The notes below the pieces were generated by a model. That model did not search any database. It was not told where the DNA came from and was given only the letters and a program-made list of their open reading frames with translations. Made by a program: the position numbers and the translations under genes. From positions 186,001 to 250,000 of the forward strand of contig NZ_JAHUXH010000008.1 of the NCBI RefSeq assembly GCF_019219825.1: a stretch of DNA of 64,000 nt, in the 5' to 3' direction. Positions within the stretch are counted from its first letter, which is position 1; every line of letters begins with the position of its first letter. Below are positions 16,699-24,513 of this stretch, piece after piece. Source of the DNA: Streptomyces sp. TRM70350. GTDB lineage: Bacteria > Actinomycetota > Actinomycetes > Streptomycetales > Streptomycetaceae.

Positions 16699-17937
16699 AT
16701 GAGTACCACTGCACCGCTGCCGAGCACCAACCCGCTGCGCGCTCGCGCCGAGATCGATCTTGCCGCGCTGCGCGCCAATGTGCGGACGCTGCGTGCCCAT
16801 GCGCCCGGCGCGGCCCTGATGGCCGTGGTGAAGTCCGAGGCGTACGGCCACGGGGCGCTGCCGTGCGCGCGTGCGGCCGTGGAGGCGGGGGCCGACTGGT
16901 TGGGCACCGCCACGCCCGAGGAGGCCCTGGCGCTGCGCGGGGCCGAGGGGATTCCGGCGGATGTCCGGATCATGTGCTGGCTGTGGACGCCCGGCGGGCC
17001 CTGGCGGGAGGCCATCGAGGCCGATCTCGATGTCTCCGTGAGCGGTATGTGGGCCCTGCGTGAGGTCGCCGAGGCCGCCCGGCGGGCGGGGCGGCCCGCG
17101 CGCGTGCAGCTCAAGGCCGACACCGGGCTCGGGCGCAACGGCTGCCAGCCCGGCGACGACTGGGCCGAGCTCGTGGCGCAGGCGGCGCGGGCGGAGGGCG
17201 AGGGGCTGGTCCGGGTCACGGGGCTGTGGTCGCACTTCGCCTGCGCCGACGAGCCGGGGCATCCGTCCATCGCCGTGCAGCTCGGCCGCTTCCGGGAGAT
17301 GGTGTCGTATGCCGAGGGGGAGGGCCTCAGCCCCGAGGTGCGGCACATCGCCAACTCGCCCGCCACCCTCACCCTCCCCGAGGCCCACTTCGATCTCGTA
17401 CGTACGGGAATCGCGCTCTACGGGATCTCGCCCAGCCCCGAGATCGGCACCCCGGCCGACTTCGGGCTGCGGCCGGTGATGACGTTGTCGGCGTCGTTGG
17501 CGCTGGTCAAGCATGTGCCCGGGGGGCACGGCGTCAGTTACGGCCATCGGTACACCACCGCCGGGGAGACCACCCTCGGCCTCGTCCCGCTCGGTTACGC
17601 CGACGGCGTCCCGCGGCACGCCTCGGGGACCGGGCCGGTGCTGATCGGCGGGAAGTGGCGGACCGTGGCCGGGCGGATCGCGATGGACCAGTTCGTCGTC
17701 GACCTGGGGGGAGACGAGCCGCCGCCGGGAGCGGAGGCCGTGCTCTTCGGGCCCGGTGACCGGGGGGAGCCCACCGCCGAGGACTGGGCGCAGGCGGCGG
17801 GGACGATCGCGTACGAAATCGTGACCCGGATCGGAACGCGCGTTCCGCGCGTCTATGTCGATGAGGAGTCGATGAGGAGCGGGCCGGCGGCCGGGGGACC
17901 GAGGTCGGCCGGGAACCGCCCCTCGGGGGATAGGTGA
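16699..17937 (+). CDS. alr: Alanine racemase
   Basis: PLP enzyme making D-alanine for peptidoglycan, 412 residues. The PLP lysine is Lys45 in VVKSEAYGHG; most family members read VKADAYGHG, so two residues in this loop differ. Other landmarks: LKADTGLGRNG, GLWSHFACAD, RHIANSPATL, the catalytic Tyr in GVSYGHRYTT, LGYADG and GRIAMDQF. About 25 residues after the usual end (DEESMRSGPAAGG...) form a Gly/Ser/Arg tail. The ATG at 16699 is chosen from homology and the -10 element just upstream. Confidence 0.96.
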   Translation: MSTTAPLPSTNPLRARAEIDLAALRANVRTLRAHAPGAALMAVVKSEAYGHGALPCARAAVEAGADWLGTATPEEALALRGAEGIPADVRIMCWLWTPGGPWREAIEADLDVSVSGMWALREVAEAARRAGRPARVQLKADTGLGRNGCQPGDDWAELVAQAARAEGEGLVRVTGLWSHFACADEPGHPSIAVQLGRFREMVSYAEGEGLSPEVRHIANSPATLTLPEAHFDLVRTGIALYGISPSPEIGTPADFGLRPVMTLSASLALVKHVPGGHGVSYGHRYTTAGETTLGLVPLGYADGVPRHASGTGPVLIGGKWRTVAGRIAMDQFVVDLGGDEPPPGAEAVLFGPGDRGEPTAEDWAQAAGTIAYEIVTRIGTRVPRVYVDEESMRSGPAAGGPRSAGNRPSGDR

Positions 17938-18010
17938 ACGGGGAACAAGACGGGTAACCCGCCCCGGGGATCCGGGACCCGACAGCACCGACTGATCCCA
18001 TCCGGGAACA

Positions 18011-18063
18011 GCAGAGACCGCAGAAACCGCAGAAACCGTAGAAACAGCAGCACCCGCAGCACC
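18011..18063. repeat. 9-bp tandem repeat, about six units
   Basis: Degenerate units of the form GCAGAAACC run head to tail between alr and the hydrolase gene (GCAGAGACC, GCAGAAACC twice, GTAGAAACA, GCAGCACCC, GCAGCACC). Confidence 0.75.
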
Positions 18064-18111
18064 AGCTGACCCACCGACGAACGACAACAATCCGGCGAAG
18101 AGGAGCGGTAC

Positions 18112-19359
18112 GTGAGCGAGAGCAGTGCGGAGGGCGTCGTCAGCGCCGCCGCGGCCGTCGCTTCCGCCACGGGGGTGGCCGGAAACTGGCGCAAGGTGAC
18201 CGGTATCGCCGGCGCCGCCATAGGGGTGATCGCCGCGGGCGCGGCCGCCGGGGTCGCGATAGAGCGGATGACCGTCGGCCGGGGGATGCGCAAAAAGGCC
18301 CGGCTCGCCCTCGACTCGACGGGGCCGTACGGCGCGCTGCGCGGCACGCCCGGGCGGGCGTCCGCCGACGACGGCACGGAGCTGTACTACGAGGTCGACG
18401 AGGTCGAGACCGAGGCGGGCGTGTCGCCGCGGCGGCGCCGGTTGTTCGGCCGCAAGGCGCCCGCGCCGGTCACCGTCGTCTTCAGCCACGGCTACTGCCT
18501 CAGCCAGGACTCCTGGCACTTCCAGCGGGCGGCGCTGCGCGGTGTCGTACGGACCGTGCACTGGGACCAGCGCAGCCACGGCCGGTCCGAGCGCGGGATG
18601 GCGCAGGTCCAGGAGGGTGCGCCGATCACCATCGACCAGCTCGGCCGGGATCTGAAGGCGGTGATCGACGCGGCCGTGCCCGAGGGACCGATCGTGCTGG
18701 TCGGGCACTCCATGGGCGGCATGACGATGATGGCGCTGGCCGCGCAGTATCCGGAGCTGATCCGGGAGCGGGTGGTCGCGGTCGCGCTCGTCGGTACGTC
18801 GTCGGGGCGGCTCGGCGAGGTCAACTTCGGGTTGCCCGTCGCCGGTGTCAACGCGGTGCGGCGGGTGCTGCCCGGCGTGCTGTGGGCGCTGGGGCAGCAG
18901 GCGGAGCTGGTGGAGAAGGGGCGGCGGGCGGTCGCCGATCTGTTCGCCGGGATCATCAAGCGGTACTCGTTCGCCTCCTGGGACATCGACCCGGCCGTCG
19001 CGCGGTTCGCCGAGCGGATGATCGAGGGCACGCCGATCGACGTGGTCGCCGAGTTCTATCCGGCGTTCACCGACCACGACAAGACCGAGGCGCTCGCCCA
19101 CTTCGCGGGGATGCCGGTGCTGGTGCTGGCCGGGCTGAAGGACCTCGTCACGCCGAGCGAGCACAGTGAGGCCATCGCCGATCTGCTGCCGGACGCGGAA
19201 CTGGTCCTCGTACCCGACGCGGGGCATCTGGTGATGCTGGAGCACCCGGAAGTGGTCACCGACCGGCTCGCCGACCTGCTCACCCGCGCCGGTGCCGTGC
19301 CGGCAGGAGCTACCGTGGGTGGCTATGGAAGCACCAGCGGCACCGCACAACCCGGCTGA
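18112..19359 (+). CDS. Alpha/beta hydrolase with N-terminal membrane segment
   Basis: 415 residues. A hydrophobic Ala/Gly stretch (about 30-52) probably anchors or exports the protein. The hydrolase domain has FSHGYCLSQDSW (oxyanion region), the nucleophile elbow GHSMGG with Ser200, Asp in LAGLKDLVTP and His in DAGHLVMLEHPE. Substrate unknown. The GTG has GAAGAGGAG 5 nt upstream. The gene overlaps tsaE by 35 nt, an arrangement conserved between alr and tsaE in Streptomyces. Confidence 0.92.
   Translation: MSESSAEGVVSAAAAVASATGVAGNWRKVTGIAGAAIGVIAAGAAAGVAIERMTVGRGMRKKARLALDSTGPYGALRGTPGRASADDGTELYYEVDEVETEAGVSPRRRRLFGRKAPAPVTVVFSHGYCLSQDSWHFQRAALRGVVRTVHWDQRSHGRSERGMAQVQEGAPITIDQLGRDLKAVIDAAVPEGPIVLVGHSMGGMTMMALAAQYPELIRERVVAVALVGTSSGRLGEVNFGLPVAGVNAVRRVLPGVLWALGQQAELVEKGRRAVADLFAGIIKRYSFASWDIDPAVARFAERMIEGTPIDVVAEFYPAFTDHDKTEALAHFAGMPVLVLAGLKDLVTPSEHSEAIADLLPDAELVLVPDAGHLVMLEHPEVVTDRLADLLTRAGAVPAGATVGGYGSTSGTAQPG
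19311..19316 (+). promoter_or_regulatory. Possible tsaE -10 element inside the hydrolase gene
   Basis: TACCGT, 8 nt before the tsaE ATG and within the preceding coding region. tsaE could also be read from the upstream message. Confidence 0.35.
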
Positions 19360-19837
19360 GACCGAGCTGATCGTCCACTCGCCCGAGCAGATGCGTGACC
19401 TCGGCCGCCGGATCGCCAAACTGCTGCGCGCCGGCGACCTGGTCATGCTCAGTGGCGAGCTCGGCGCGGGCAAGACCACACTGACCCGGGGGCTCGGCGA
19501 GGGGCTCGGCGTGCGCGGGGCGGTCACCTCGCCGACGTTCGTGATCGCCCGCGTCCATCCGTCCCTCGGGGACGGGCCGCCGCTCCTCCATGTCGACGCC
19601 TACCGCCTGGACGGCGGGCTGGACGAGATGGAGGACCTCGACCTCGACGTCTCGCTGCCCGAGTCGGTGGTCGTGGTGGAGTGGGGCGAGGGCAAGATCG
19701 AGGAGCTGACCGAGGACCGGCTGCACGTCACGATCCACCGGGCCGTGGGGGACACGACGGACGAGGTACGGCACGTGACGCTCACCGGCGTCGGCGAGCG
19801 CTGGTCGGCGGTGGATCTGGGCTCGCTGTCGGCGTGA
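19325..19837 (+). CDS. tsaE: tRNA t6A37 biosynthesis ATPase TsaE
   Basis: ATPase needed with TsaB and TsaD for N6-threonylcarbamoyladenosine at tRNA position 37. 170 residues. Walker A GELGAGKTT at 44-52, TSPTFVI switch, HVDAYRL and the aromatic VVVVEWGEG motif. The ATG at 19325 lies inside the end of the hydrolase gene. tsaB and tsaD follow within 3 kb. Confidence 0.95.
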   Translation: MEAPAAPHNPAETELIVHSPEQMRDLGRRIAKLLRAGDLVMLSGELGAGKTTLTRGLGEGLGVRGAVTSPTFVIARVHPSLGDGPPLLHVDAYRLDGGLDEMEDLDLDVSLPESVVVVEWGEGKIEELTEDRLHVTIHRAVGDTTDEVRHVTLTGVGERWSAVDLGSLSA

Positions 19838-19958
19838 AGCGGGTGCCCGGTCGGAGAGGTGGACAGACCGGCCCGGTTTTCGACGAACGTTCCGACATGA
19901 CGTCGGCAAGATATTGCGTCCGCGCGTCGGACGTGGTCACATGGTATCCAGCCGGTAG

Positions 19959-19972
19959 TTAGGTGTACCTAA
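19959..19972. promoter_or_regulatory. TTAGGT-GT-ACCTAA palindrome before a small gene
   Basis: Perfect 6-bp inverted arms separated by GT, 42 bp before the ATG at 20015. The arms equal those of the DmdR/IdeR iron box, but the spacer is 2 bp where that box has 7, so it is not a standard iron box. Confidence 0.45.
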
Positions 19973-20014
19973 GTGACGCCCGACCACCTCCGCCCCGGCC
20001 CTCAGGAGGCGTCC

Positions 20015-20182
20015 ATGTCGACCACGGACCGCACGCCGCAGCCGCGGCCCAGCGCGCCCGCCGGGGTGTCCATGCGCGATCTGCTGGCGTCCTGCGCCGC
20101 CGCGAAGGTGATCTCCACCCCGCCGCGCCCGCCGGAGCCCCCGGCTCCCGAACAGCGCGTCGACCACCGCGAGGCCGCCTAG
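20015..20182 (+). CDS. Small hypothetical protein (55 aa)
   Basis: MSTTDRTPQPRPSAPAGVSMRDLLASCAAAKVISTPP..., Pro-rich with one short amphipathic segment (MRDLLASCAAAKVI). The ATG is well supported by AGGAGG 6 nt upstream and codon usage fits a real gene. No domain recognised. A palindrome lies in its promoter region and a hairpin follows its stop. Confidence 0.7.
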   Translation: MSTTDRTPQPRPSAPAGVSMRDLLASCAAAKVISTPPRPPEPPAPEQRVDHREAA

Positions 20183-20210
20183 TAGGCGTAGTGATCACGA
20201 GCGTTGTTGC

Positions 20211-20247
20211 GCCTGTCCGGCGGATCATGCCCGCGTCGCGGACAGGC
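20211..20247. terminator. Convergent hairpin
   Basis: GCCTGTCCG and its exact complement CGGACAGGC flank a 19-nt loop, between the ends of the 55-aa gene and the opposite-strand transpeptidase-like gene. Confidence 0.6.
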
Positions 20248-20258
20248 CCTGGCACGGG

Positions 20259-20819
20259 CTAGCGGATGACGACGACCTTCTGCCCGATCGTCGCGAACTG
20301 CCACATCGCGTTCCCGTCCTCCCGTGTCTCCCGGATGCCGCCCGTGCGTACCGCCGGGTCGGGCGGCGGGGCCGAGCCGTCCACCGCCGCGCTGAAGCCG
20401 ATGACCACGCCGTCCACGCTGGTGAAGCGGACGACATGCTCCACGGGTGTGCCGTCCGAGCCGGTGGTCGTGCCCGAGCGGGACGTCACCGCGTAGGTGC
20501 CCGGCGCCGGGTCGACCGGGCTGGGCATGACCTTGAAGGTGCGCAGGACCCTGTTGCGCGGGCCGACCAGCCACACCCGGTCGTCGTCGAGCGAGTACAC
20601 GACCCGTTCGCCGGTGCCGGAGCCGCTGGGCAGGGCGGTGGGGTGCCGTTTGTCGCGGGGGGCCTTGGACGCGGTCGCCGCGGGGGAGCCGCCGGGGCTG
20701 TTCGGCGACGCGCTCAGCTCGGCCGGCACGGTCGCCGCCGCCTGGTAGGCGAGGAACCCGACCGCCGCGAGGGCGGCCGCCGTCAGCCCGGTCACGATTC
20801 CGGCGCTGGTGCTGGCCAC
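20259..20819 (-). CDS. Membrane-anchored L,D-transpeptidase-like protein without catalytic Cys
   Basis: 186 residues. One N-terminal membrane segment (about 8-30), a Ser/Pro/Ala linker, then a YkuD-like domain (RVWLVGPRNRVLRTF to IGQKVVVIR). Where active enzymes read SHGC(I/V)R, this protein reads RTGGIR, so both the His and the catalytic Cys (position 161) are missing. It is probably a non-catalytic relative with a binding role; fold assignment is by pattern only. The GTG at 20819 is preferred because GGAGG lies 8 nt upstream; a GTG at 20828 is possible. Confidence 0.75.
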   Translation of the reverse strand: MASTSAGIVTGLTAAALAAVGFLAYQAAATVPAELSASPNSPGGSPAATASKAPRDKRHPTALPSGSGTGERVVYSLDDDRVWLVGPRNRVLRTFKVMPSPVDPAPGTYAVTSRSGTTTGSDGTPVEHVVRFTSVDGVVIGFSAAVDGSAPPPDPAVRTGGIRETREDGNAMWQFATIGQKVVVIR

Positions 20820-20991
20820 GGCGCCCACCTCCGCGTCGTATGTCTTGTATGTCCTGGCATGCGGTTACGGTAGGTGACGGTAGCAGCACGGGAGGCGGGG
20901 ACCCGGGCGGCTGTGCCCGCCGTCGGGCACCGTGTCGGAGCTTCCGAGGCCCACGGGCGCCACGGCGTCCGCCACCGGCCATCAGGAGCCG

Positions 20992-20997
20992 TACGCT
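20992..20997 (+). promoter_or_regulatory. tsaB -10 element (leaderless)
   Basis: TACGCT, 6 nt before the tsaB GTG, with no Shine-Dalgarno sequence. Confidence 0.6.
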
Positions 20998-21003
20998 GTT
21001 TGC

Positions 21004-21657
21004 GTGCTCTTGCTCGCTCTGGATACCGCCACCCCCGCCGTGACCGTCGCCCTGCACGACGGCACGGACGTCATCGCCTCGTCCAGCCAGCTGGACGCCC
21101 GTCGGCACGGTGAGCTGCTGCTTCCGGCCGTCGACCGCCTCCTGACGGACGCCGGGCTGAAACTGGACGCCGTCACCGGGATCGTCGTAGGGACCGGCCC
21201 GGGGCCCTACACCGGGCTGCGCGTCGGGCTGATGACCGCCGACACCTTCGGGCTCGCCCTCGGTGTGCCCGTGCACGGCGTGTGCACGCTGGACGGCCTC
21301 GCCTACGCGGCCGACATGGAGGGCCCCTTCGTCGTGGCGACCGACGCCCGGCGCAAGGAGGTCTACTGGGCGCGGTACGCCGACTCCCGCACCCGCGTCA
21401 CCGACCCGGCAGTCGACCGGCCCGCCGACATCGCCGAGCAGGTCAAGGACCTGCCCGCGATCGGCGCGGGCGCGCTGCTGTACCCGGACACCTTCCCGGT
21501 CGCGCACGAGCCCGAGCACGTGTCCGCCGCCGCACTCGCCCGGCTGGCCGTCGAGCGGCTGGACAAGGGCGAGGAGCTGCCGCCCGCGCGGCCGCTGTAT
21601 CTGCGCCGCCCGGACGCCCAGGTGCCCAAGAACTACAAGGTGGTCACCCCGAAGTGA
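21004..21657 (+). CDS. tsaB: tRNA t6A37 threonylcarbamoyltransferase subunit TsaB
   Basis: Non-catalytic ASKHA-fold partner of TsaD, 217 residues. Begins LLLALDTATPAVTVAL (phosphate-1 strand) and has GTGPGPYTGLRVGL, the family hallmark. The GTG at 21004 gives the standard N-terminus. Overlaps rimI by 4 nt, and rimI overlaps tsaD, so the three are translationally coupled. Confidence 0.95.
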   Translation: MLLLALDTATPAVTVALHDGTDVIASSSQLDARRHGELLLPAVDRLLTDAGLKLDAVTGIVVGTGPGPYTGLRVGLMTADTFGLALGVPVHGVCTLDGLAYAADMEGPFVVATDARRKEVYWARYADSRTRVTDPAVDRPADIAEQVKDLPAIGAGALLYPDTFPVAHEPEHVSAAALARLAVERLDKGEELPPARPLYLRRPDAQVPKNYKVVTPK

Positions 21658-22163
21658 CCGAGCCCGTGACGCCCGTGCTGCGCGAGATGCGCTGGTGGGA
21701 CATCGATCCCGTGGTGGAACTGGAGCGGGACCTGTTCCCCGACGACGCCTGGTCGCGAGGCATGTTCTGGTCCGAGCTCGCCCACGCACGCGGCCCCGGG
21801 GCGACCCGGCGGTACGTCGTCGCCCAGGACGGCGACCGGATCGCCGGGTACGCCGGGCTCGCCGCCGCCGGTGACATCGCCGACGTCCAGACGATCGCCG
21901 TCGCCCGCGACTACTGGGGCACCGGCCTCGGCGGGCGGCTGCTGACCGAACTGCTGCGGGCGGCGACCGCGTTCGAGTGCACCGAGGTGATGCTCGAATG
22001 CCGGGTCGACAACGTCCGCGCCCAGAAGCTCTACGAGCGCTTCGGCTTCGAGGCCATCGGCTTCCGGCGTGGCTACTACCAGCCCGGCAACGTGGACGCC
22101 CTGGTGATGCGCCTGACCGACCCAGCAACCTCTGTACAAGGAACCGAGATCCAACATGGCTGA
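21654..22163 (+). CDS. rimI: Ribosomal protein S18-alanine N-acetyltransferase
   Basis: GNAT acetyltransferase, 169 residues. Motif A is [20 protein letters not shown] (acetyl-CoA loop), followed by [29 protein letters not shown], typical of RimI. The GTG at 21654 overlaps the tsaB stop. RimI between tsaB and tsaD is common in actinobacteria. Confidence 0.94.
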   Translation: MTEPVTPVLREMRWWDIDPVVELERDLFPDDAWSRGMFWSELAHARGPGATRRYVVAQDGDRIAGYAGLAAAGDIADVQTIAVARDYWGTGLGGRLLTELLRAATAFECTEVMLECRVDNVRAQKLYERFGFEAIGFRRGYYQPGNVDALVMRLTDPATSVQGTEIQHG

Positions 22164-23247
22164 CGAACCCCTGGTCCTGGGGATCGAGACCTCCTGCGAC
22201 GAGACCGGTGTCGGCGTGGTCCGCGGCACCACGCTGCTGGCGGACGCCGTCGCCTCCAGCGTCGACGAGCACGCCCGCTTCGGCGGTGTGGTGCCGGAGG
22301 TCGCGTCCCGCGCGCACCTGGAGGCGATGATCCCGACCATCGACCGGGCGCTGAAGGAGGCCGGGGTCGGCGCGAAGGACCTCGACGGCATCGCGGTGAC
22401 GGCCGGTCCGGGACTGGCGGGCGCGCTGCTGGTCGGCGTCTCGGCGGCGAAGGCGTACGCGTACGCGCTCGGCAAGCCGCTCTACGGCGTCAACCACCTC
22501 GCCTCGCACATCTGCGTCGACCAGCTGGAACACGGGGCGCTGCCCGAGCCGACCATGGCGCTGCTGGTGTCCGGCGGCCACTCGTCGTTGCTCCTGTCCT
22601 CCGACATCACCTCCGACGTACGGCCCATGGGCGCCACCATCGACGACGCGGCCGGCGAGGCCTTCGACAAGATCGCCCGGGTGCTGAACCTGGGCTTCCC
22701 CGGCGGTCCGGTCATCGACCGGTACGCGCGCGAGGGCGACCCGGAGGCGATCGCGTTCCCGCGCGGCCTGACCGGGCCGCGGGACCCGGCGTACGACTTC
22801 TCCTTCTCGGGCCTGAAGACGGCCGTGGCCCGCTGGATCGAGGCCAAGCGGGCGGCCGGGGAGGAGGTGCCGGTGCGGGACGTGGCGGCGTCCTTCCAGG
22901 AGGCGGTCGTGGACGTCCTCACTCGGAAGGCCGTACGGGCCTGTCGCGACGAGGGCGTCGACCACCTGATGATCGGCGGTGGCGTCGCCGCCAACTCCCG
23001 GCTGCGCGCCCTCGCCCAGGAGCGCTGCGAGGCGGCCGGCATCCGGCTGCGGGTGCCCCGGCCCAAGCTGTGCACCGACAACGGGGCGATGGTCGCGGCG
23101 CTGGGCGCGGAGATGGTGGCGCGGGGGCGCGCGGCGTCGAGCTGGGACCTGTCCGCGGACTCGTCGCTGCCGGTGACGGACCCGCACGTGCCCGGGCACT
23201 CCCACGACCATGTGCACGAGGTCAGCAAGGGGAACCTGTCCTCGTGA
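22156..23247 (+). CDS. tsaD: tRNA t6A37 threonylcarbamoyltransferase TsaD
   Basis: Catalytic subunit that attaches threonylcarbamoyl to A37 of tRNA. 363 residues. Begins [15 protein letters not shown]; metal ligands His114 and His118 in [16 protein letters not shown]; the C-terminal [12 protein letters not shown] and [12 protein letters not shown]. Overlaps rimI by 8 nt. The C-terminal 40 residues after the core are variable and His-containing ([12 protein letters not shown]). Confidence 0.97.
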   Translation: MADEPLVLGIETSCDETGVGVVRGTTLLADAVASSVDEHARFGGVVPEVASRAHLEAMIPTIDRALKEAGVGAKDLDGIAVTAGPGLAGALLVGVSAAKAYAYALGKPLYGVNHLASHICVDQLEHGALPEPTMALLVSGGHSSLLLSSDITSDVRPMGATIDDAAGEAFDKIARVLNLGFPGGPVIDRYAREGDPEAIAFPRGLTGPRDPAYDFSFSGLKTAVARWIEAKRAAGEEVPVRDVAASFQEAVVDVLTRKAVRACRDEGVDHLMIGGGVAANSRLRALAQERCEAAGIRLRVPRPKLCTDNGAMVAALGAEMVARGRAASSWDLSADSSLPVTDPHVPGHSHDHVHEVSKGNLSS

Positions 23248-23501
23248 CGGTCGCGTTGATGTGGGAGGCGCGGGCGGTGCCGGGGCGGGGGGAGGAACTG
23301 CTGGCGTGGGCGCGCGAGCAGCGGCTGGAGCCCGGCCCGCTGCGCCGGGAGACCTTTCGCGCGCCGCAGGACCGGGTGCTGGTCATCACGTGGTGGGACG
23401 CGGCGTATGACGCCGTACTGCCGGAACTGCCGGAGCCGCAGGGGGAGTTGGTGACTCGGGCGGTGCATCGGTGGCGGTTCGAGTCGGTGGGGGCCGCATA
23501 G
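23244..23501 (+). CDS. Small hypothetical protein coupled to tsaD
   Basis: 85 residues ([26 protein letters not shown]...). The GTG overlaps the tsaD TGA by 4 nt, strong evidence for a real, coupled gene. The alternating strand-helix-strand pattern resembles a dimeric alpha-beta barrel (ABM-like) domain, but this is a guess. No function known. Confidence 0.72.
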   Translation: MTVALMWEARAVPGRGEELLAWAREQRLEPGPLRRETFRAPQDRVLVITWWDAAYDAVLPELPEPQGELVTRAVHRWRFESVGAA

Positions 23502-23517
23502 CCGCCCGTCGCCACGG

Positions 23518-24513
23518 CTACGGCTGCGGCTGTGGTGCCGAGAGGGTCCAGGCCGACGCGGACAGCGTTCCGAGGGCCAGGGCGAAACCGACGACGGAGG
23601 TCGGGGTGCCCTCGGCCACGAGAAAGGCCAGGACGACGCCGGTCCCGGTGCCGTACGCGGCGGCCAGCGCGCCCGGACGCCATCCGGGGCGGGCCGGGCG
23701 CGGGACGGCACCGGCGGGGAGGACGAAGTAGTCCCCGGGGCCGGGGCGTACGGCCTCGTCGGCGTCGAGGAGTTCACCGGCCGGCCGGTGGTCGCGCAGT
23801 CGGCCGAGGGGGACCAGCCGGGTGCCGTCGGCGAGTTCCACCACGACCGGACGGCGGCGACGACCGTACCCGCGGACGGTCACCGGGACCGGACCGGAGC
23901 AGTCGTCCAGCGCCGGATGCCACATGACGCGCTGCCAGCGGGTCGCCGTCCCGCCCGCGCCGTCGGGTCCGGTCAGGACCAGCCAGGTAGTGGTCGTCTC
24001 GCGGGCGAGTGCCACAAGGCGCTCCACGGTCCGCACGGTCGCCGTCATGGCATGCCCCGGACGCCGTGTCGTCAGCCGGAAGCGCAGGCCGCGCCAGGCC
24101 CACACGCACACGAGCGACAGGGCGACGACGCCGGCGAGGAAGACGGGGACCAGCAGGTCGTCCTCGGCCGCGGTTTCCTCGGGATCGGCCGGGAAGCCCC
24201 GGGGGGCCGACGTGGCGGGGTCGTAGGCGACCGGGAACCGCTCGCCCTCGACGTAACGGTCGGTGTCGTAGATCCCGAAGCGCTGCACGTGCACGTGGCC
24301 GGCCGCGTCGCTCCACCGCACGCGGATGTCGCCCTCGTCGCCGATGCCGTCCTCGACGACGACACCGGAGGCCGTCGCCGTGGCCCGGTCGCGGGCGGTG
24401 ACGTAGCCGTGGGCGTGCACACCGAGCCAGCCGGCGAACAGGGTGTAGCCGAGCAGCGTCACGGCCACGCCCAGCAGGGCGACGCGAAGGGCGGGGCGAG
24501 GCGCCGGGTTCAT
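23518..24513 (-). CDS. DUF3592-like membrane protein
   Basis: 331 residues with an N-terminal membrane segment (about 10-32), an extracytoplasmic beta domain (GVVVEDGIGDEGDIRVRW to FPVAYDPATSAPRGF) with DUF3592 character, a second membrane segment (about 125-145), a soluble domain, and a final hydrophobic pair near 285-325. The ATG overlaps the stop of the M48 peptidase gene by 4 nt (ATGA), so the two are coupled and probably work together at the membrane. Confidence 0.82.
   Translation of the reverse strand: MNPAPRPALRVALLGVAVTLLGYTLFAGWLGVHAHGYVTARDRATATASGVVVEDGIGDEGDIRVRWSDAAGHVHVQRFGIYDTDRYVEGERFPVAYDPATSAPRGFPADPEETAAEDDLLVPVFLAGVVALSLVCVWAWRGLRFRLTTRRPGHAMTATVRTVERLVALARETTTTWLVLTGPDGAGGTATRWQRVMWHPALDDCSGPVPVTVRGYGRRRRPVVVELADGTRLVPLGRLRDHRPAGELLDADEAVRPGPGDYFVLPAGAVPRPARPGWRPGALAAAYGTGTGVVLAFLVAEGTPTSVVGFALALGTLSASAWTLSAPQPQP

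Noticed and set aside
16123..19527. 1134-codon minus-strand frame opposite alr and the hydrolase gene
   Set aside because: Shadow frame rich in Arg, Pro and His, with no domain; plus-strand genes are certain.
19959..19972. Calling the TTAGGT...ACCTAA palindrome a DmdR/IdeR iron box
   Set aside because: The spacer is 2 bp where the iron box has 7, so the dimer geometry would not fit. Kept only as an unassigned palindrome.
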